From Pomphorhynchus laevis (taxonomy: Eukaryota; Acanthocephala; Palaeacanthocephala; Echinorhynchida; Pomphorhynchidae): a stretch of DNA of 64,000 nucleotides. The notes under the pieces are model-generated. The model had not been told where the DNA came from, did no database searches, and worked only from the letters and a program-made list of their open reading frames with translations. The stretch spans positions 1 to 64,000 of the forward strand of contig WNNJ02003276.1 of NCBI GenBank assembly GCA_012934845.2, written 5' to 3'. How positions within the stretch are numbered: the stretch's first letter is position 1; each line of letters starts with the position of its first letter. The position numbers and the translations under genes are program-made. Positions 31,630-45,719 of the stretch are shown in pieces.

Positions 31630-33914
31630 GGCACCTATTTTTCAACGCGACATGTCAACATGACCAAATACATGCTAATGACGTATTTCATCTAATGAAA
31701 TTTGATTATATAGTATCTTATTCTAATACAAAGTATATTATTTATTATCCATCCATAAACATTTCCGCTTTGGAGTTTAAATTTATTTTTCATATTTTGC
31801 GTTGATTTATATTTTTACTATTTTCTCTTAGATGATATTTTATAGTAACTAGTTTAAGATAAAAATATGAAAATAGTCAATTCATAAAAATTTTATAAAT
31901 AATAAAAGATCTTATATAATATTTCATAAAACTTATATCAAGTTAAAATAAAAAATTGAAATTTAAAATAAAAGTCACTTTTATGAATTGACTAATAAAT
32001 AATAACAATTAAGGTTCAACTTTAATGGTATAAACCAATAGCTTGCAAATATGAAGAGTTAAAACCCAAGTTGTGTTATTCTAAATGTATAATCTATATT
32101 TTAATTGTCATTTTTATTGTACGACGTGTTTTATAGTCAGCATTTAGTTTCGCCATTTATGACGTGTTTTATATCAAGGCTTAAATGCGTTTAGATAGAA
32201 GAGTATAAGTTTTAAATTTCAAATTTTGTATTAATAAATCAAAACTATTTAGAAAAAGCTACACGAGTGTCGACTAAATGAGCAATGATAAAAGGTTAAT
32301 TGCGAACAGTATTGTTGAACATTCAATCATTGTGTATGAATGGAATGAAGTCACGTGAAAACTTTCGCGACTTTCGTATTATGAATCTGTTGATTACGTT
32401 TATGATTTTATTCTGATTAAATAAGTTCAGGAATTGACAATTCAATTTTATCCCATAACCACATATATTATCATCAATTCATCATGTCTGCAACGTCAGA
32501 CTCTCGAATAACTTGATTGTAACGTTTACTAACTTTCTAGCAACTCCAAGACTTGCATCTCCATATTGCAGCCAAATTATGCTATAACTCAATTCTTCAC
32601 TCAGGAGATGTTAAATAATTTATATTCTTTTAATATAAAAGAATTTTTGATAGATGACTTCTGATTATTAAATATAATTTCAACAATTAAAAATAATCAA
32701 AAAGTGAAACAGAAAATTATTAAATAAAAATATTAAAAAATATTAAAAATCATCAAAAGTTCATTTATTGCTATGAGTGATAAAATCATCAGAAGTTTGA
32801 TATGAGTGATATCGAAATCAGCTATCGAAAATTCGACTAATTTTTAATTAAAAAAGTTATTTAACTCTCAATTTCAATCAATAAGCAAGTGAACAACAAA
32901 TTAGCGTTTAAAATGTTTCTTTTTAATATTATCTGTTATTAAAAATATAATACACGAAAAAATAATAAACGTAAAAATATGAAAGTTCTGAAAATAATAG
33001 AAAACGATTAAAAATTTTAAAAGTTATTATTTATTCATAAAATAATTTGATTATCTGAATCATCGTTTTCGATATAATAAAATTATCTTAATTATTGCTT
33101 TCGATATACTGTGAATATATATTCTTCACAGCATATTTTGGATTCAGGACTATCTAAGACATAATTATTTGTTAATTTATAAATTTAATAAATTAGATCA
33201 CTTTGTATGGTTACCAAAGAGTCCAAAGTGATTATTAAAGAGTTTAAATTTAATTATAATAATTGGATGAATTAATAATTTAATTTTTTTCGGTTTTATT
33301 TTTATAACAACGTCGCTTAAAATATGCATAAATTAAATTATTTAAATTGTTAATAAATCTAAATTTATTGATACATAAATGGAAATATCTTATTCTAACA
33401 CAATATATCATTAACTATCCATAAAAGTATTCAACGTGACAGTTTTAGAATATAAATTAGCCGTTTAGTCTTAAGTTAATCCATATTTAATGTTCAAAAT
33501 AATGAAGCAGTTTATTGCTGAATTGAGATAGCCGTCCAAAGATAACCTTCTCGGTTTAACTAAAATGCAAAAACAATTTAAGAATACGTATTACAAACTT
33601 GTTTTTGACGTAATTTCGTTGCTAAAAATATAAGCAACCTATAAGAATAGTGTGTGGTGTGTCATTTTTTAGTAACTTCCATGCGCTTAGGCAAATCATG
33701 CTAAAAATATTCAATTTAAATAGGTATATTGGGCTACATAAAATCATTTTAGTCATTTTCTAATTTGTATAAATTTAAAAACTTGTTCTCTCTTGGAAAG
33801 CTTGTTCTCATCAACCCATAAGTTCAATTCCTATCTCGAAATGGTATTTGCATTCCACTGCATTATTTTTTTAAACCAAATTCTACATCCTCTTCAGTTG
33901 TTCATTACTACATA
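31630..33914. other. gene-free AT-rich stretch
   Basis: I see no coding frame. A partial further copy of the arm sequence (ATTCATAAAAATTTTATAAAT, GTCACTTTTATGAATTGACTA) lies at about 31870-31995, so the inverted-repeat family is present at least three times here. Confidence 0.55.
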
Positions 33915-35086
33915 AATAAAATGTCCCTACAATTACCAAATACAAAGAACTCCTTAGTCGAAAATAATTCCACTCAGAAGCAACCATTTAACATTGATGA
34001 ACTTGAAATAATGCTAAGAATATCAAAGCTATTAGGACTGATAAACTAGCTGTAGAGCATCTAAAATCGTCTTTTGACACTCTCGGTTATTATCGATGCT
34101 AGTTAATTAACTCGATATTCAAGGATAGTCAGCCTCCATCTTGTTGGAAACATTCTATTTAAAAAATGCTGTAAAAAGAGCGCGGCGATGTAAACGACCC
34201 AAATTCGTATATAGGGATTGCCATGTTGAATCATACGTACAAATTCTCCTCATCGCTTTATGGCTTTCCGACTGTCAAATTTTGCAGAGCTAATCGTACA
34301 GAATGAGCAATATTGATTTCGTCCGGTCTACTCTAAAACTTCTGGATTCAATTAGGAGCGTCGTCATAAACATTATTTATAAGTATGGCAAGCGTATGGA
34401 CTGTTTGTCGTGCAAGCGTATGGACCGTTTGTCGACTTTTCTAAAGCCTTCGATATCATTAACAGAGAGAGACTCTTTGACTGAAACTATTGTTTCTCTG
34501 TCAAATTAATTTAAAACTAATTTAATTCTACTTTTAATAAAACCTGTGTGAAAATATTTGATGCGATCACATGTGTGGGCTACATTAAGCAGAAAATTTG
34601 GTGATCTTCTCAGTCCTTTATTTTCTTTGTATATATGTGATCTGTCATCATATTTACGTGTAAATGATACTCAGATAAACGTATTTCTCTAAGCCGACGA
34701 TTTTATGGTGAATTCCAATTCTATCTCTAATCTACAACTTACGTACAACTCTTTAGCTTTGTATTGCTTACTTAATTCATTAGACCCAGTGGGATATAAA
34801 ATATACTCAACGGTCATGATGTCTTATACGATACGAATTTCTAAGTTGATTTATCTAATTACTACACGTTTAGAAGTTGTCATCGCATCACGATGGACCT
34901 TACATAAGCTTTTTGAGGACAACGTGTGTAAATTGGTTACATCATTATCTTATTCTAGACGAGTATCAACACTGTCTTTGTCAGCTCGTCGATATTTTCG
35001 CATCATGCTAGAGCCCATTCTCACCTATGGCATAGGTGTCATTTGGGAGGATTTATCGGTGCAAAATTTAAGCCACTTATTATTAT
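33915..35086 (+). mobile_element. heavily decayed LINE, reverse transcriptase and 3' part
   Basis: In shifting frames one can follow QPPSCWKHSI, DVNDPNSYIGIAMLN (the xxYRxIxLLN box), a trace of VDFSKAFD-like sequence near 34430, and the late segment RYFRIMLEPILTYGIGVIWE. The layout is that of an RTE-like or CR1-like LINE. More than ten stops and frame changes make it one of the oldest copies. It is cut at 35086 by the start of a family D copy on the other strand. Confidence 0.65.
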
Positions 35087-36740
35087 AACATACAAGACTA
35101 TAGTCATGCAGATGTTTTGTCTGCTCACGGTAAAACCGATTTTATGTCAGAAAAACTTAATCCGGATACAGAATATTGAAATTAGAATCTGTGCAAAGCC
35201 ATGTAATTAGAGTTTTCTTGAAATGCACTCTATTTGATATGTTGATGATATTCTCTGGAACTTTGTTCCAAAGCCTCACTGCTCGATGAGAAAGGCGATA
35301 TAGTCTTTTGAGTTTGCCGTGATGCAGGGTCCTCACAGTAAGAAAGTGACCTTGTTTAGTAGTTCGCTAACTATGCTAAATACAGTCAACCGGGAATCCG
35401 TCACGCTCGAATAACATATCCCTAAAACAATATCAAGACATACTATACTAGTACAGACTGAAGGAACTCCATATATTGCGCAAGCGGTCCTTATAAGACA
35501 ATTTCATGAGGGAATGGCACGATCTCATTAACCTACGGAGGACATTTTCAGGCTCACTTATCTCACCACATGTACATGGAAATACCGCAGGGATACAATA
35601 TTCAATAATATGACGAATGAGTGAATTTATATTATTTTAAGACAGAAAACCGATGGATTACAAAAGCACCTCCTGACTACATAGCTTAGTTTTCTGGTTG
35701 TTTGGATGATTATGCCCTTGTTTGGGCGACTCTTCAATAACTTGTGCACAAGTATTCCCAAATCTCTTGTGCATTGTATCTGCGTAATTGGCTCGGCACC
35801 TAATTTATATCTGAAAGGAAATTTCTTATGTCCTAAGTGCATGTGGCAGCACTTTGATATATTTAACATCAGTCCTGTCTCATTACTCCACCTAACAATA
35901 TTATCTAAATCTTCCTGGAGCAGAAAACAATCATGATACGATTGAATGCACCGCCATAACTTGAGGTCATCCGCAAACGCTAGGATTTTGTATCTCAGTC
36001 TTAATAGCAGATCCCGAAGGAAAATGTTGAACAGTAAAGGGCCGAGAACCGTACTTTGAGGGACTCCGGCACAAACATGACGTTGTGAAGAAACACTACT
36101 GTCTAGCCTTACTTGATATGACCGACCCTTCAAAAACGAACTAATCTAACGAACTACATGGGAAGCGATACCGTATTTAGTCAAAACTACTAGCAGAGGA
36201 TAATGTGGTACTCGGTCAAACGCCCGGCTAAAATCGATAAAAATTACATCGACCCCACACCCATCCGCTACTACATCTGCCCAATTTTCACGAGCCATAA
36301 TTAAATTACTGAGGCATGATCGACCAGTGCGAAATCCATGTTGAGAAGGGTGCAGAAGTTTAAATTTATCCATATGAGAAGTTATGTATTTATGCACGAA
36401 CCTTTCAAGGCATTTACATACAACGCTTGTCAGACTTACATGACGATAATTGGACGGGTTTTCTCTGTTCTCTTTTTTGTATATAGGAGTAATGTGAGAT
36501 CGCTTCTACTGATCAGGGATGTATGATGTACATAGAGACATGTTAAACATCTCTGATAATGGGAATGCCTGCAGGTCATGGAGTTTTTGAAGAATAAAAG
36601 GATGAATGTCGTCCGGTTCAGCCAACGTGTAACAAGATAATTTACGCAATTCCCGTGATACCTCTGCTGGAGAAATTAGATAAGGGAAAATTGTTGTTTT
36701 GCAAGAAATTTGCAGGAGCTTCCTGCAAAGTGCATTCAAA
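35087..36740 (-). mobile_element. LINE family D copy (CR1/Jockey-like), 5'-truncated
   Basis: On the minus strand it encodes AEPDDIHPFILQKLHD, HPSQHGFRTGRSCLSNLIMA, VDVIFIDFSRAFDRVPH, CAGVPQSTVLGPLLFNIFL, KILAFADDLKLW and LGILVHKLLKSRPN, then a C-terminal part similar to 43339-43570. This is reverse transcriptase with an FADD catalytic box. Four or so breaks separate the frames. The 3' end at 35087 carries a GCAGA..TCTGC hairpin after GTGA and an AT-repeat tail. The copy at 43245-44536 is about 95 % identical by eye. Confidence 0.88.
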
Positions 36741-37129
36741 AGTAATGGCTGCCCTGATTAATAAAAACCCTCTGTCAGTCGACTATCAGGCTCGTTGTTA
36801 GCTTCCACTCACTCGTGCTTTTATAGCTCATAGGTTCCGATGGGATGCTCGACTATCACGTCTCGACTATGCACATAGCCAATCACCATTACATTCGCAG
36901 TCAGATTGGATGCAACCAAATGCGCGTGGACGTTGTGTTCTATTCGGAGCTTGCATTCACGGGTACCATGGCAAAATTTGTGGCATTTCTTTGAAGTTCC
37001 AAGACCAATCAGAAAATTGTCTGCACATTCTGCGAAAAAAGTTACAAAGATCTGTTGCACTTTTTTAATTGAACTAAGATAAATTCGTTTTTATATATCG
37101 ACAAACTTTTGTTGTCCTTTTGATTTGTT
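36741..37129. other. stretch without a recognised gene
   Basis: It may include the more 5' part of the family D LINE, but no recognisable domain is visible on either strand. The 79-residue minus-strand frame at 36821-37060 has no recognisable family. Confidence 0.45.
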
Positions 37130-37147
37130 CTCGTCTTACTTGTAAGA

Positions 37148-37212
37148 CTAGAACAAGATAAGACCACAACAAGATAAGACCACAACAAGATAAGACAAGA
37201 ACAAGATAATTG
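37148..37212. repeat. 16-17 bp tandem repeat, four copies
   Basis: The unit AACAAGATAAGACCACA is repeated four times with small changes, directly upstream of a family A LINE tail. Confidence 0.85.
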
Positions 37213-37261
37213 GGAACTCCACGTTTCCAATTACTCTAATAACTACGGTCTCCGATTATTT

Positions 37262-37438
37262 CTCATCGCCGCCTACTTGCCTGGAATCAGCCTTCTCTCG
37301 ACGTCCGCCGCGCTCCCTCCTTTATTACATTCGAATACCGCTCCGTACCCACATTATCGCCACATGATTTAGATTTTTTTGTGGTCATGTAAGCGTGCGC
37401 CCGCACGCATTTGCCACGTAAAAATAAATCTTTTTTAA
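37262..37438 (+). mobile_element. LINE family A 3' end fragment
   Basis: It matches the last ~170 bases of 12728-15980 in the opposite orientation: CTGGAATCA, CTCGACGTCCGCCGCGCTCC, then the hairpin GCGTGC-GCCC-GCACGC at 37393-37408, ATTTGCCACG and an A-rich tail. Confidence 0.85.
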
Positions 37439-38579
37439 TATGCCGTATGCTTCCATATCCTTGGAAGACGATAGATGACCCCATCTGCAAATTTGATCTT
37501 ATCAGAAAGATATATACTGATGATCAACGCTTCTTGACAAGATGTGTGATTAGTCAGAAACATTCATATAAAACGTTATTTAAGAAAATCTTTATTATTC
37601 ATATGAAACGAATTTTCATGCAATGCTGAGTTGTCTATTGTATGCAAAGAAATCTAATGACGACTATCATTCCATATTTTGGATAGCACTACAGACATTT
37701 GATAGAACAATTGACAGTGTACTATTCCTAGACTATGAAACGTTCAGTTAATCAATAATTGGCAAAGATTGAATCAAAAATTTAATGACGTTGATAAGCA
37801 GCGTAGGAACTGTCGAGCGTATAAACGATTTTAGCTTGCAAACAACAACTTTTTTACCCTAAATGTGTTTCCTTAGTCTAAATCTTAATCTATTGAGTTC
37901 GTTCAATCGGTTTCATTAAACCGATTGAACGGTTTAACGGTTGAATTCAGGAGGCTCCTGGAATTTCTTATCAATTATAATAAGATATTTCACAATGGGC
38001 TTTACGATCATGAACTTTATAAGCCGCAGACAAACGTAAGTACTCATTCTTATACGTCTCTACGTATTTTTAAGTTTTTTCCTTGAGTCGAAATCTTCAT
38101 CTAATGAATTCGTTCACCTGATTTTCTAAACCTAGACAAACTTTAGCAATTCATGATACACTAGGGATATCTTACCAAATCTGAAAAGAAATATGACATA
38201 TATTTCACTTTCGATATTGCATTTTTTAATGCTAAACATCGAGACGCGAAATTATTCACGGGCATTCAAACAACTTTCATATATATCATTTCAGTATTTA
38301 TATTCACGAGTATCAAACAACTCACTCTAGGTAAGTTTCGCAAGCTTTTTCACTTTTTGCGATTGTATAATTCTGATCATACAATAACGATCCGAATTAT
38401 CTGAGTTTTATTTCAGTTATTGATTGTGCCGAACTTTTACTGCTTTTTCATCTTGTATTGATTTATTATTTGGTGCATGCTTGATTTGTAGTAATAGAAT
38501 CTCTTCTTCTGATCCGAATTATATTACATTCTATCATCAATGGACGGTTTATTGTGTCAGATTTAAAATTTATAGATTT
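37439..38579. other. stretch without a recognised gene
   Basis: No domain is recognised. A near-perfect inverted repeat lies at 37900-37935 (CAATCGGTTT..AAACCGATTG). Confidence 0.5.
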
Positions 38580-40110
38580 ATGCGAATGAAAGATAGCTGA
38601 CTGTTTGTTTGTATTTGACGAACGAACATCGTACTTGGAGGATAAGTGGCTTGAGAGTTTCACTGTCATCAACAAACGAACATCGATGCTAGAAGACAAA
38701 TGGGCTGAGAGTTTGTCCATCATTGACGAACGAATATGCGGCTGAGATATACATGGTATGACCGAAATATCTGTATTACGAGGAAATTGTGCTGGATCAT
38801 GCGGAGAACTCGAATCACTCGTTTTACTCTGTGTTGTTAAAAATTCGGAACGTTGTTTCTATATTAACAGCATCGATTGCTCGTGACTTTGTATGCACCG
38901 AGGTCCAAATAAGGATAGAGTTGGTCGACTATGAATTGTATTGTGCGGATAATAATGTGTGCATGGAATAATGATGTGTGCATAATCACGTTGCACATGA
39001 TGTGGCATAATCACGTTGCACATGATGTGTTCATCGTGTGCATCGTAATGTAAATTTATCGATATGAACTGCGGCATGATATATCGATGTATCTGTAGAT
39101 TTATAATGTTTTGATGTCAAATCCACCTACAGTATAAGTTTTAATTTAGTGAACTCCGATCACTCGTTTTATTTGTGGTGTTCCCCAAGGTACCATAGTT
39201 GACCTACTACTCATTTTTATTTTTTCAGTTTTACGGATTCAGTGTCATTTTATGGTCTTCGCTGATGACCTCAAACTATGGTTTGACACTATCAATGATG
39301 TGGATGGTCACTTACAGGATGACCGTGATCAAATACATAAATGAAGCGACACTAAAGGCACGAAAATTAATGCAGAAAAATGTGCATATGAATCTAGGAA
39401 ATGGTAATTGTGATTGGCAGTTTTACTTGGGAGCTATACGACTTAATATTGTCTTAAAATATAAATATTTGGGAATCATTTTGAACAGATCATTGAAAAC
39501 TCGCTCAAATACTGACCATATGTATGCTAAAGCACTTAGAACGTTATATTGTATTAAAAACACTTTTGTTAGGCTAAATCCGTCGAGTTTTAAACTACTT
39601 TATTGCGCGTTAGTCCGTCCATGCATTAAGTATTGTGTCCAGGCAACATTTCCTTTTACTGAGGCCGAAGTTATCAAACTTCAGTAGATACTACGCAAAG
39701 GATTTAGATTATGCTTTAATTATGCATGTACATATGATGATTGATTAGCTAGTTTAAAATTACTCTACACAGCAAAAAGATTACTTTATCTAGTTCTCAT
39801 ACTGATGTGGCAGTTAGTTCATTCCGCAGATAGTTATCCATCGCATTGCGTATCCTTACGCGAAATGCCACATAGAGGTCATTGTCTGACTTTATATAAA
39901 TTTGAACATGGCAAAATGCACAATGTTCCTAGATCATCCCATCGCTGCCTAAATATTTAGAATGCACTTCCTAGGGAAATTGCTTATGCCTACAACTTCT
40001 GCTCATTTAAGACATTAGTTAAGCAATGGATCTTGAGTTCGAGGATGGATGCTTTTGGATGATTTCAATAATTGAAGTTATATTTTTGTGATCAGTTGAA
40101 AAAGTCATTT
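38580..40110 (+). mobile_element. decayed LINE: ORF1 coiled coil and 3' RT part
   Basis: The plus strand at 38620-38740 encodes two copies of a heptad-like segment (ERTSYLEDKWLESFTVINK, then RTSMLEDKWAESLSIIDE), as in the coiled coil of LINE ORF1. From 39180 the RT end follows: VFADDLKLWFDT (39255-39290), LKYKYLGIILNRSLKTRSNT, LYCALVRPCIKYCVQATFPF, and PYAKCHIEV in place of the late RRG box. Many stops and frame changes are present, and the middle of the element is missing. Confidence 0.65.
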
Positions 40111-40204
40111 GCGGCTTATAACTTGTAACTATAACTAGTAACTATAATAATAGTTTTAGGAAATGTCTTTTGAAAAACTCGTCATCGGCTGAGGCAATTT
40201 TTGT

Positions 40205-40425
40205 TTTATTTTTTAAATATATATTTAGATATTTAAACAAATCACCCAGTTTCATCGCTTGAAAGTTCAATAAATTGTGTTGTTCGCGTAATTAATGTAT
40301 TGATAATGCTCGTTTTATCTTTGTTTTAAAATATCTATTTAGTTATTTAAACAAACTATCGAATTTCATCGATTGAGAATTCAATAAATTGTGTTGTTCA
40401 CGTAATTAACGTATAGGTAATTGAT
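40205..40425. repeat. tandem duplication of about 113 bp
   Basis: Two units share TTTAAACAAA, TTTCATCG, TTCAATAAATTGTGTTGTTC and ACGTAATTAA-type sequence. They follow a LINE and may be its tail. Confidence 0.7.
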
Positions 40426-40539
40426 ACAAATTGTCAAGAAAATTAAAGCAATTTACAATACAATTGCTGTTCCGCAATACCAAATAGGGAAGATAAAGAC
40501 AAAAAATCCTCAGAATTACTAATCCCAACAAGTTTGTTG

Positions 40540-43170
40540 TGACACCGTGGGTTACGACGTCTGGACAACCGTCCCAATTATGGAGTCCGAGCACTCGGTA
40601 ATGTGTGATAGTAAATTTATTTGTGGATATTGCAGCACTTCGATGTTATTGCGATATATTTCAGTGATTACACCGAATAATTCTGATATCATACTTGTTG
40701 CTTATAGGTCTAAAGAATCCAACGATTAACACTTCGACGGTTGGAGTTTTGCGGCACTTATAGATGTGACGCGGACGAATGATCTATCGAGTGAAGATTG
40801 TTAAACTATGCCAAGCCACGATATTGTGTCTAATCATATGTTGGAAACCTGAGAGATACAAAACTCACAAGCCCTGTACTCCCGGATGGCATGACATCGA
40901 ATTTCACAATTAGTAGAATCATTTATGGTCTGGATATGGACACTAAGTTGGAAATGGTACCTATCAAAGAAGCTGGTAGTTCCGTTGTTAAGTCACAATC
41001 CACATGGCCTACATCACCTTCTCTCACGAAGCAATTCGATAACAATGATATAGAACTCTAATCATATTAAAATTCCACAACAGGTTGCAATCGAGGGTGA
41101 ACAGTCTATTAAAGTATTCAGTCTATATTCTCTCAACGACCAAGTGACCCACTAAATAGTCACATGTCGTTCTTGTCCGACAAATCTAATGAATCTTCCC
41201 GGGATCAGTGTTTGATCATTACAAACGTTTCGGAGTCGTCAGATGTGGCTCAAACTCGAGCGGACCATGATGTTGAACAATTCCAAAAAATACTGAGAAT
41301 TATTATTTCTTCAGAAGATCCAAATATTTAAGAAGTTCGACCTATTGCGATATTTAAGATAGGCCGTCGCAACCATCTGAAGGACGTTCTAGTTTGATAA
41401 AATGTTGTCTTTCGCACCTCTTTAGTTGTTCGTGAGTTGTTAAAGATTAGATCTTAACTGAGGCACTATTAATTTCGGTTGTTGACAGATATGTCTTTCG
41501 CCGAGCGTTGTGTCAGGCATGCTGCATGAACTGAGCAAAATTCTCATATAGTATCTGGAGAAACTGATCTGCATGTTGCAAATTTTATGTAGTTCGGCGT
41601 CGTCCACGATTGAGATGGCCCTCACAATGATAAATATTTTTTATAATTGTAGGATAATACCCAATGCTTTCCGTATGTTTAAGCTCTATTCTCCAATATC
41701 GAATTCCTTCACGTTAGAATGAGTCCATTGCAGTTCCATTGTATAAAAATGGAGATCGACAAGTGTATAAGAACTATCGCATAGTTGCCTTGTCATGTAT
41801 TATTTGTAAGTTGCTTGAAAAGCTAATAGTCAAAAACATATCTTCTGATTTGGAAAGAACAATAAACTCACTGACTCACAACACGGTTTCAGACCAAATA
41901 TATCAACAACAAGTAACCTTTTAGTTTTTTCCAACTCATGGCAGTCTTTATTAGATGGACGAGTTCAATCGGATATACTTTTCGTAATTTATCTCATGCT
42001 TTCGATTCAATTCCGCATGATCGTCTCATTCACAAATTGAGGTCACTTAGTGTTTGTCCAATGTATGTCGCCTGCATTGCAAATTACTTAAGTTTGTAAT
42101 CTTTCAGAGTACGTGTAGATGCAGATATGTCCACCTCATTCGCTATTCATTCTGGCGTTCCACAGGGTGCTGTTATCTCACCACTTATTTTTATTGTCTA
42201 TATCAATGATCTCCCATATGTAATTCGTTCTGATGTCGTTATGTATGCTAACGATGTTAAGATATGGCTGCGTATTAGAGATCGGAGGGACATTAATATC
42301 CTTCGAGATGATCCGACATGCTTAGAAAAATGGCCATCGTAAAATGGTTTGAGGGCTAGTTTCTCTAAATGTGAAACATGTCTATTGGTTATTCACTCAA
42401 CTTATCGTATCAGATAGGTTCGATTCAGATAAGCCAAGTAAGTGAATTCAAAGATCTTGGTGTGATGATGACCAGTAGCTTAAAACTTAATATCCACACT
42501 AGATATAATTGTAATCTAAGCTATCGTATTTTTTGGGTATTCTTTAAGTATTTTGCTCTAATAAGTCCATCAATGTTCAAGCTACTATTTTGCTTATATA
42601 TTCTACCCATCCTTGAATACGATTTACCGGTAACTTATCCACACACTTTAATGTTATCCAGTGACATTAATAACCCGTTACGTAAAGGGTCGAGCATGAT
42701 TCCGAATTTATCCAATTTGAGATTTGCTGAACTTTTGACATATCTACGTCTCGGCACCTTAAAATATTGCAGATCGTCCATTGATTTATCAACTGCAGTC
42801 AAAATAGTTTTTGATGGCTTTCGGGTCTCTCCAGTTTACTATCCATGAATAAGAACGATAAACTCGTGGGCATGTGTCGAAATTAATAAAGCCTACTACA
42901 AGAATTCATGTTCACCATCGATTTGCAACTAGGGTAATTAATGAGTGGAATGCACTAAGGTGCCTTGATATTTCTCGTAGTATATCTAGATATGCTATCA
43001 AGAGAGCCATCGAAGCCGAGAGAAGGAATTTGCGATTTTTTTGATTTAATTCTTTATTTGTTGACTTTTTTATCATGTTTTGTAAGGGACAGAGATTGTA
43101 GCTCATTTGCTGCTGTTTGTTGTAGTAATTATAAAATCACAGTGTTTTTACAACATAACTGTTTATGAAC
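40540..43170 (+). mobile_element. LINE family C (CR1/Jockey-like), long but decayed
   Basis: A cysteine-rich start (VMCDSKFICGYCS near 40600) could be the remains of a PHD-type ORF1 finger. Bases 41200-41440 give CLIITNVSESSD, HDVEQFQKILRIII and VRPIAIFKIGRR, the RRM-like ORF1 domain of CR1-type LINEs. RT follows: YKNYRIVALSCIICKLLEKL (41760), HSGVPQGAVISPLIFIVYIN (42145), VVMYANDVKIWLR (42237), FKDLGVMMTSSLKLN, and the C-terminal HHRFATRVINEWNAL. No endonuclease is visible, so there is an internal gap near 41640. The 3' tail matches 4246-4562. Confidence 0.78.
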
Positions 43171-43244
43171 AATCGCTTGGTAGGCCTGACGTCGGTTCAT
43201 ATCGTGCATTAATGACTTTTACAAACTATTTATTATTATTATAA

Positions 43245-44536
43245 CATACAAGACTATAGTCATGCAGATGTTTTGTCTGCTCACGGTAAAACCAATTTTA
43301 TGTCAGCAAAAACTTAATCCGGATACAGAATATTGAAATTAGAATCTGTGCAAGGCCATGTAATTAGAGTGTTCTTGAAATGCACTCTTTGATATGTTGA
43401 TGATATTCTCTGGAACTTTGTTCCAAAGCCTCACTGCTCGATGAGAAAGGCGATATAGTCTTTTAAGTTTGCCGTGATGCAGGGTCCTCACAGTAAGAAA
43501 GTGACCTCGTTTAGTAGTTCGCTGGCTTCGCTGAATACAGTCGACCGCGAATCCGTCACGTTCGAATAACATATCCCTAAAACAATATCAAGACATACTA
43601 TACTAGTACAGACTGAAGGAACTCCTATATTGCGCAAGCGGTCCTTATAAGACAATTTCATGAGGGAATGGCACGATCTCGTCAAACTACAGAGAACATA
43701 TTCAGGCTCACTTATCTCACCACATGTACATGGAACTACCGCAGGGATACAATATTCAATAATATGACGAATAAGTGAATTGTAAATTATTTTAAAAGAG
43801 GAAGCTGATGGGTTACAAAAGCACCTCCTGACCACATAGCTTAGATTCCTGGTCGTTTGGATGATTCGGTCCGTGTTTGGGCGACTCTTCAATAACTTGT
43901 GCACAAGTATTCCCAAATCTCTTGTGCATTATATCTGCGTAATTGGCTCGGCACCTAATTTATATATGAAAGGAAATTTCTTATGACTAAGTGCATGTGG
44001 CAGCACTTTGATATATTTAACATCAGTCCTGTCTCATTACTCCACCTAACAATATTATCTAAATCTTCCTGGAGCAGAAAACAATCATGATACGATTGAA
44101 TGCACCGCCATAACTTGAGGTCATCCGCAAACGCTAGGATATTGCATTTTAGTCTTAATAACAGATTTAAAGGAAAATGTTGAATAGTAAAGGGCCGAGA
44201 ACCTTACCTTGAGGCACAACGGCACAAACAGGACGCGGTGAAAAAACACTACTGCCTAGCCTCACGTGATATGACTAACCCTTCAAGAACGAACTAATCC
44301 AACGAACTACATGGGTATCGATACCGTATTTAGCCAAAACTACTAGCAGAGGATAATGTGGTACTCGGTCAAACGCTCGGCTAAAATCGATAAAAATTAC
44401 ATCGACCCCACACCCATCCGCTACTACATCTGTTCAATCTTCACAAGCCATAATTAAATTACTGAAACATGATCAACTATTGAGAAATCTATGTTGAGAA
44501 GTGTGCAGAAGTTTAAATCTATCCATATGAGAAGCT
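43245..44536 (-). mobile_element. LINE family D copy, 5'-truncated
   Basis: Same sequence as 35087-36400, including MGILVHKLLKSRPNTDRII, SRLTRSCH-like linker, and the C-terminal LYRLSHRAVRLWNKVPENII. It breaks off at 44536, inside the segment that encodes HMDKFKLLHPSQHG in the other copy. Unlike that copy, its thumb-to-end part is one unbroken frame over 43488-43916. Confidence 0.88.
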
Positions 44537-45719
44537 ATGTTCGTATTGAACTGGATGATCATTGCTTTTTAATAGTAAGTCGTTTTGACAATTTCGAAAT
44601 TGTTGGAACATGGCCTTTTGTATCTCAAAAATAAATTTTTATCATAAATTTTTGTGTAAACTTTTACCTGATATACTTTTTATAAAAAAGTATAGACAAT
44701 TGTTATAAACAATTGTCTATTGATGAGGTATTTAATGTTTAAGGTCGTAATATGCACTGCACATTTTTATTTTATTTTTTTGTTAAAAATTAAATATCTC
44801 GTAATATGATTATCTTCGTTCAAAAGCCGAATAAGCACCTAAGCATCTTACTATTGCTTTCCGTTATGCAAAATATGAGAACCAGAAAACAGTGGTATTT
44901 AACAAAACATTACTCAAAAAAGCTTTTTTCCGGTTGTTGTTCACTCCGCAGTAATATATCCAGCATTCCTTTGATTCTTGCTCCACCAACGAATGAAGAC
45001 AATTCCACGCTAAGACCTTTCGATATGGTATTCTTGATATAAAATGTATTATATGTATATAAGATGTAATATACCAGCGAGAGCTTCAAGCATTAAAGTA
45101 GATTATAATTATCGAGCATTAAGGTAGATTGTGATTATGTATTTTATATTTAATTCTATTTATAAATGGTCATGCCACAATATTTTAATTTGTTGGATAA
45201 AAATATTTTAGCATTAATAGTAATTGCAATGTTTTCCTCATCCTTAAGTGAATGCTATTATTAGCTGCCTATAGAGCACAAGTGTCGAAGATTTTCTATT
45301 TAGAAAAAAAATCAATTTTTAATTTTCGAGTATTGAGTATTACTAACACTCAAAGTTTCTATTTTCTTCAATCAAGTTTGCATTTAATCACATGATAATC
45401 ACATGATAGAATATTCTATTATTAATATTCTAAAATGCAGTGAGGTCTGTCACCTTGATGTTATATTTTTAATGCTACAATTAACTTGTAAATTATGTAA
45501 TCCTGAATTTAAATTCGATTCAACAAAATTTGAAGTCTACTGTCAATATGTCACAATAAATACTAATCTTAGTTACGAAATTGCTTTGAATTTATTATTT
45601 TTTAAAGTAAAATTAATTTCTAGTGATTTATTTTTGTGTATCGGTGATTGAATGTAAAACACTAAGTTTGAACACAAAATCCATTTAAATATATTTATAC
45701 GATTATAATCTCCTCATAT
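44537..45719. other. AT-rich stretch without a recognised gene
   Basis: Two adjacent perfect inverted repeats lie at 44671-44692 (TATACTTTTT..AAAAAGTATA) and 44692-44720 (ATAGACAATTGTT, ATA, AACAATTGTCTAT). Short frames at 44806-45042 and 45403-45651 show no family. Confidence 0.5.

Noticed and set aside
35706-35936. 76-residue plus-strand frame
   Set aside because: Antisense of the family D LINE.
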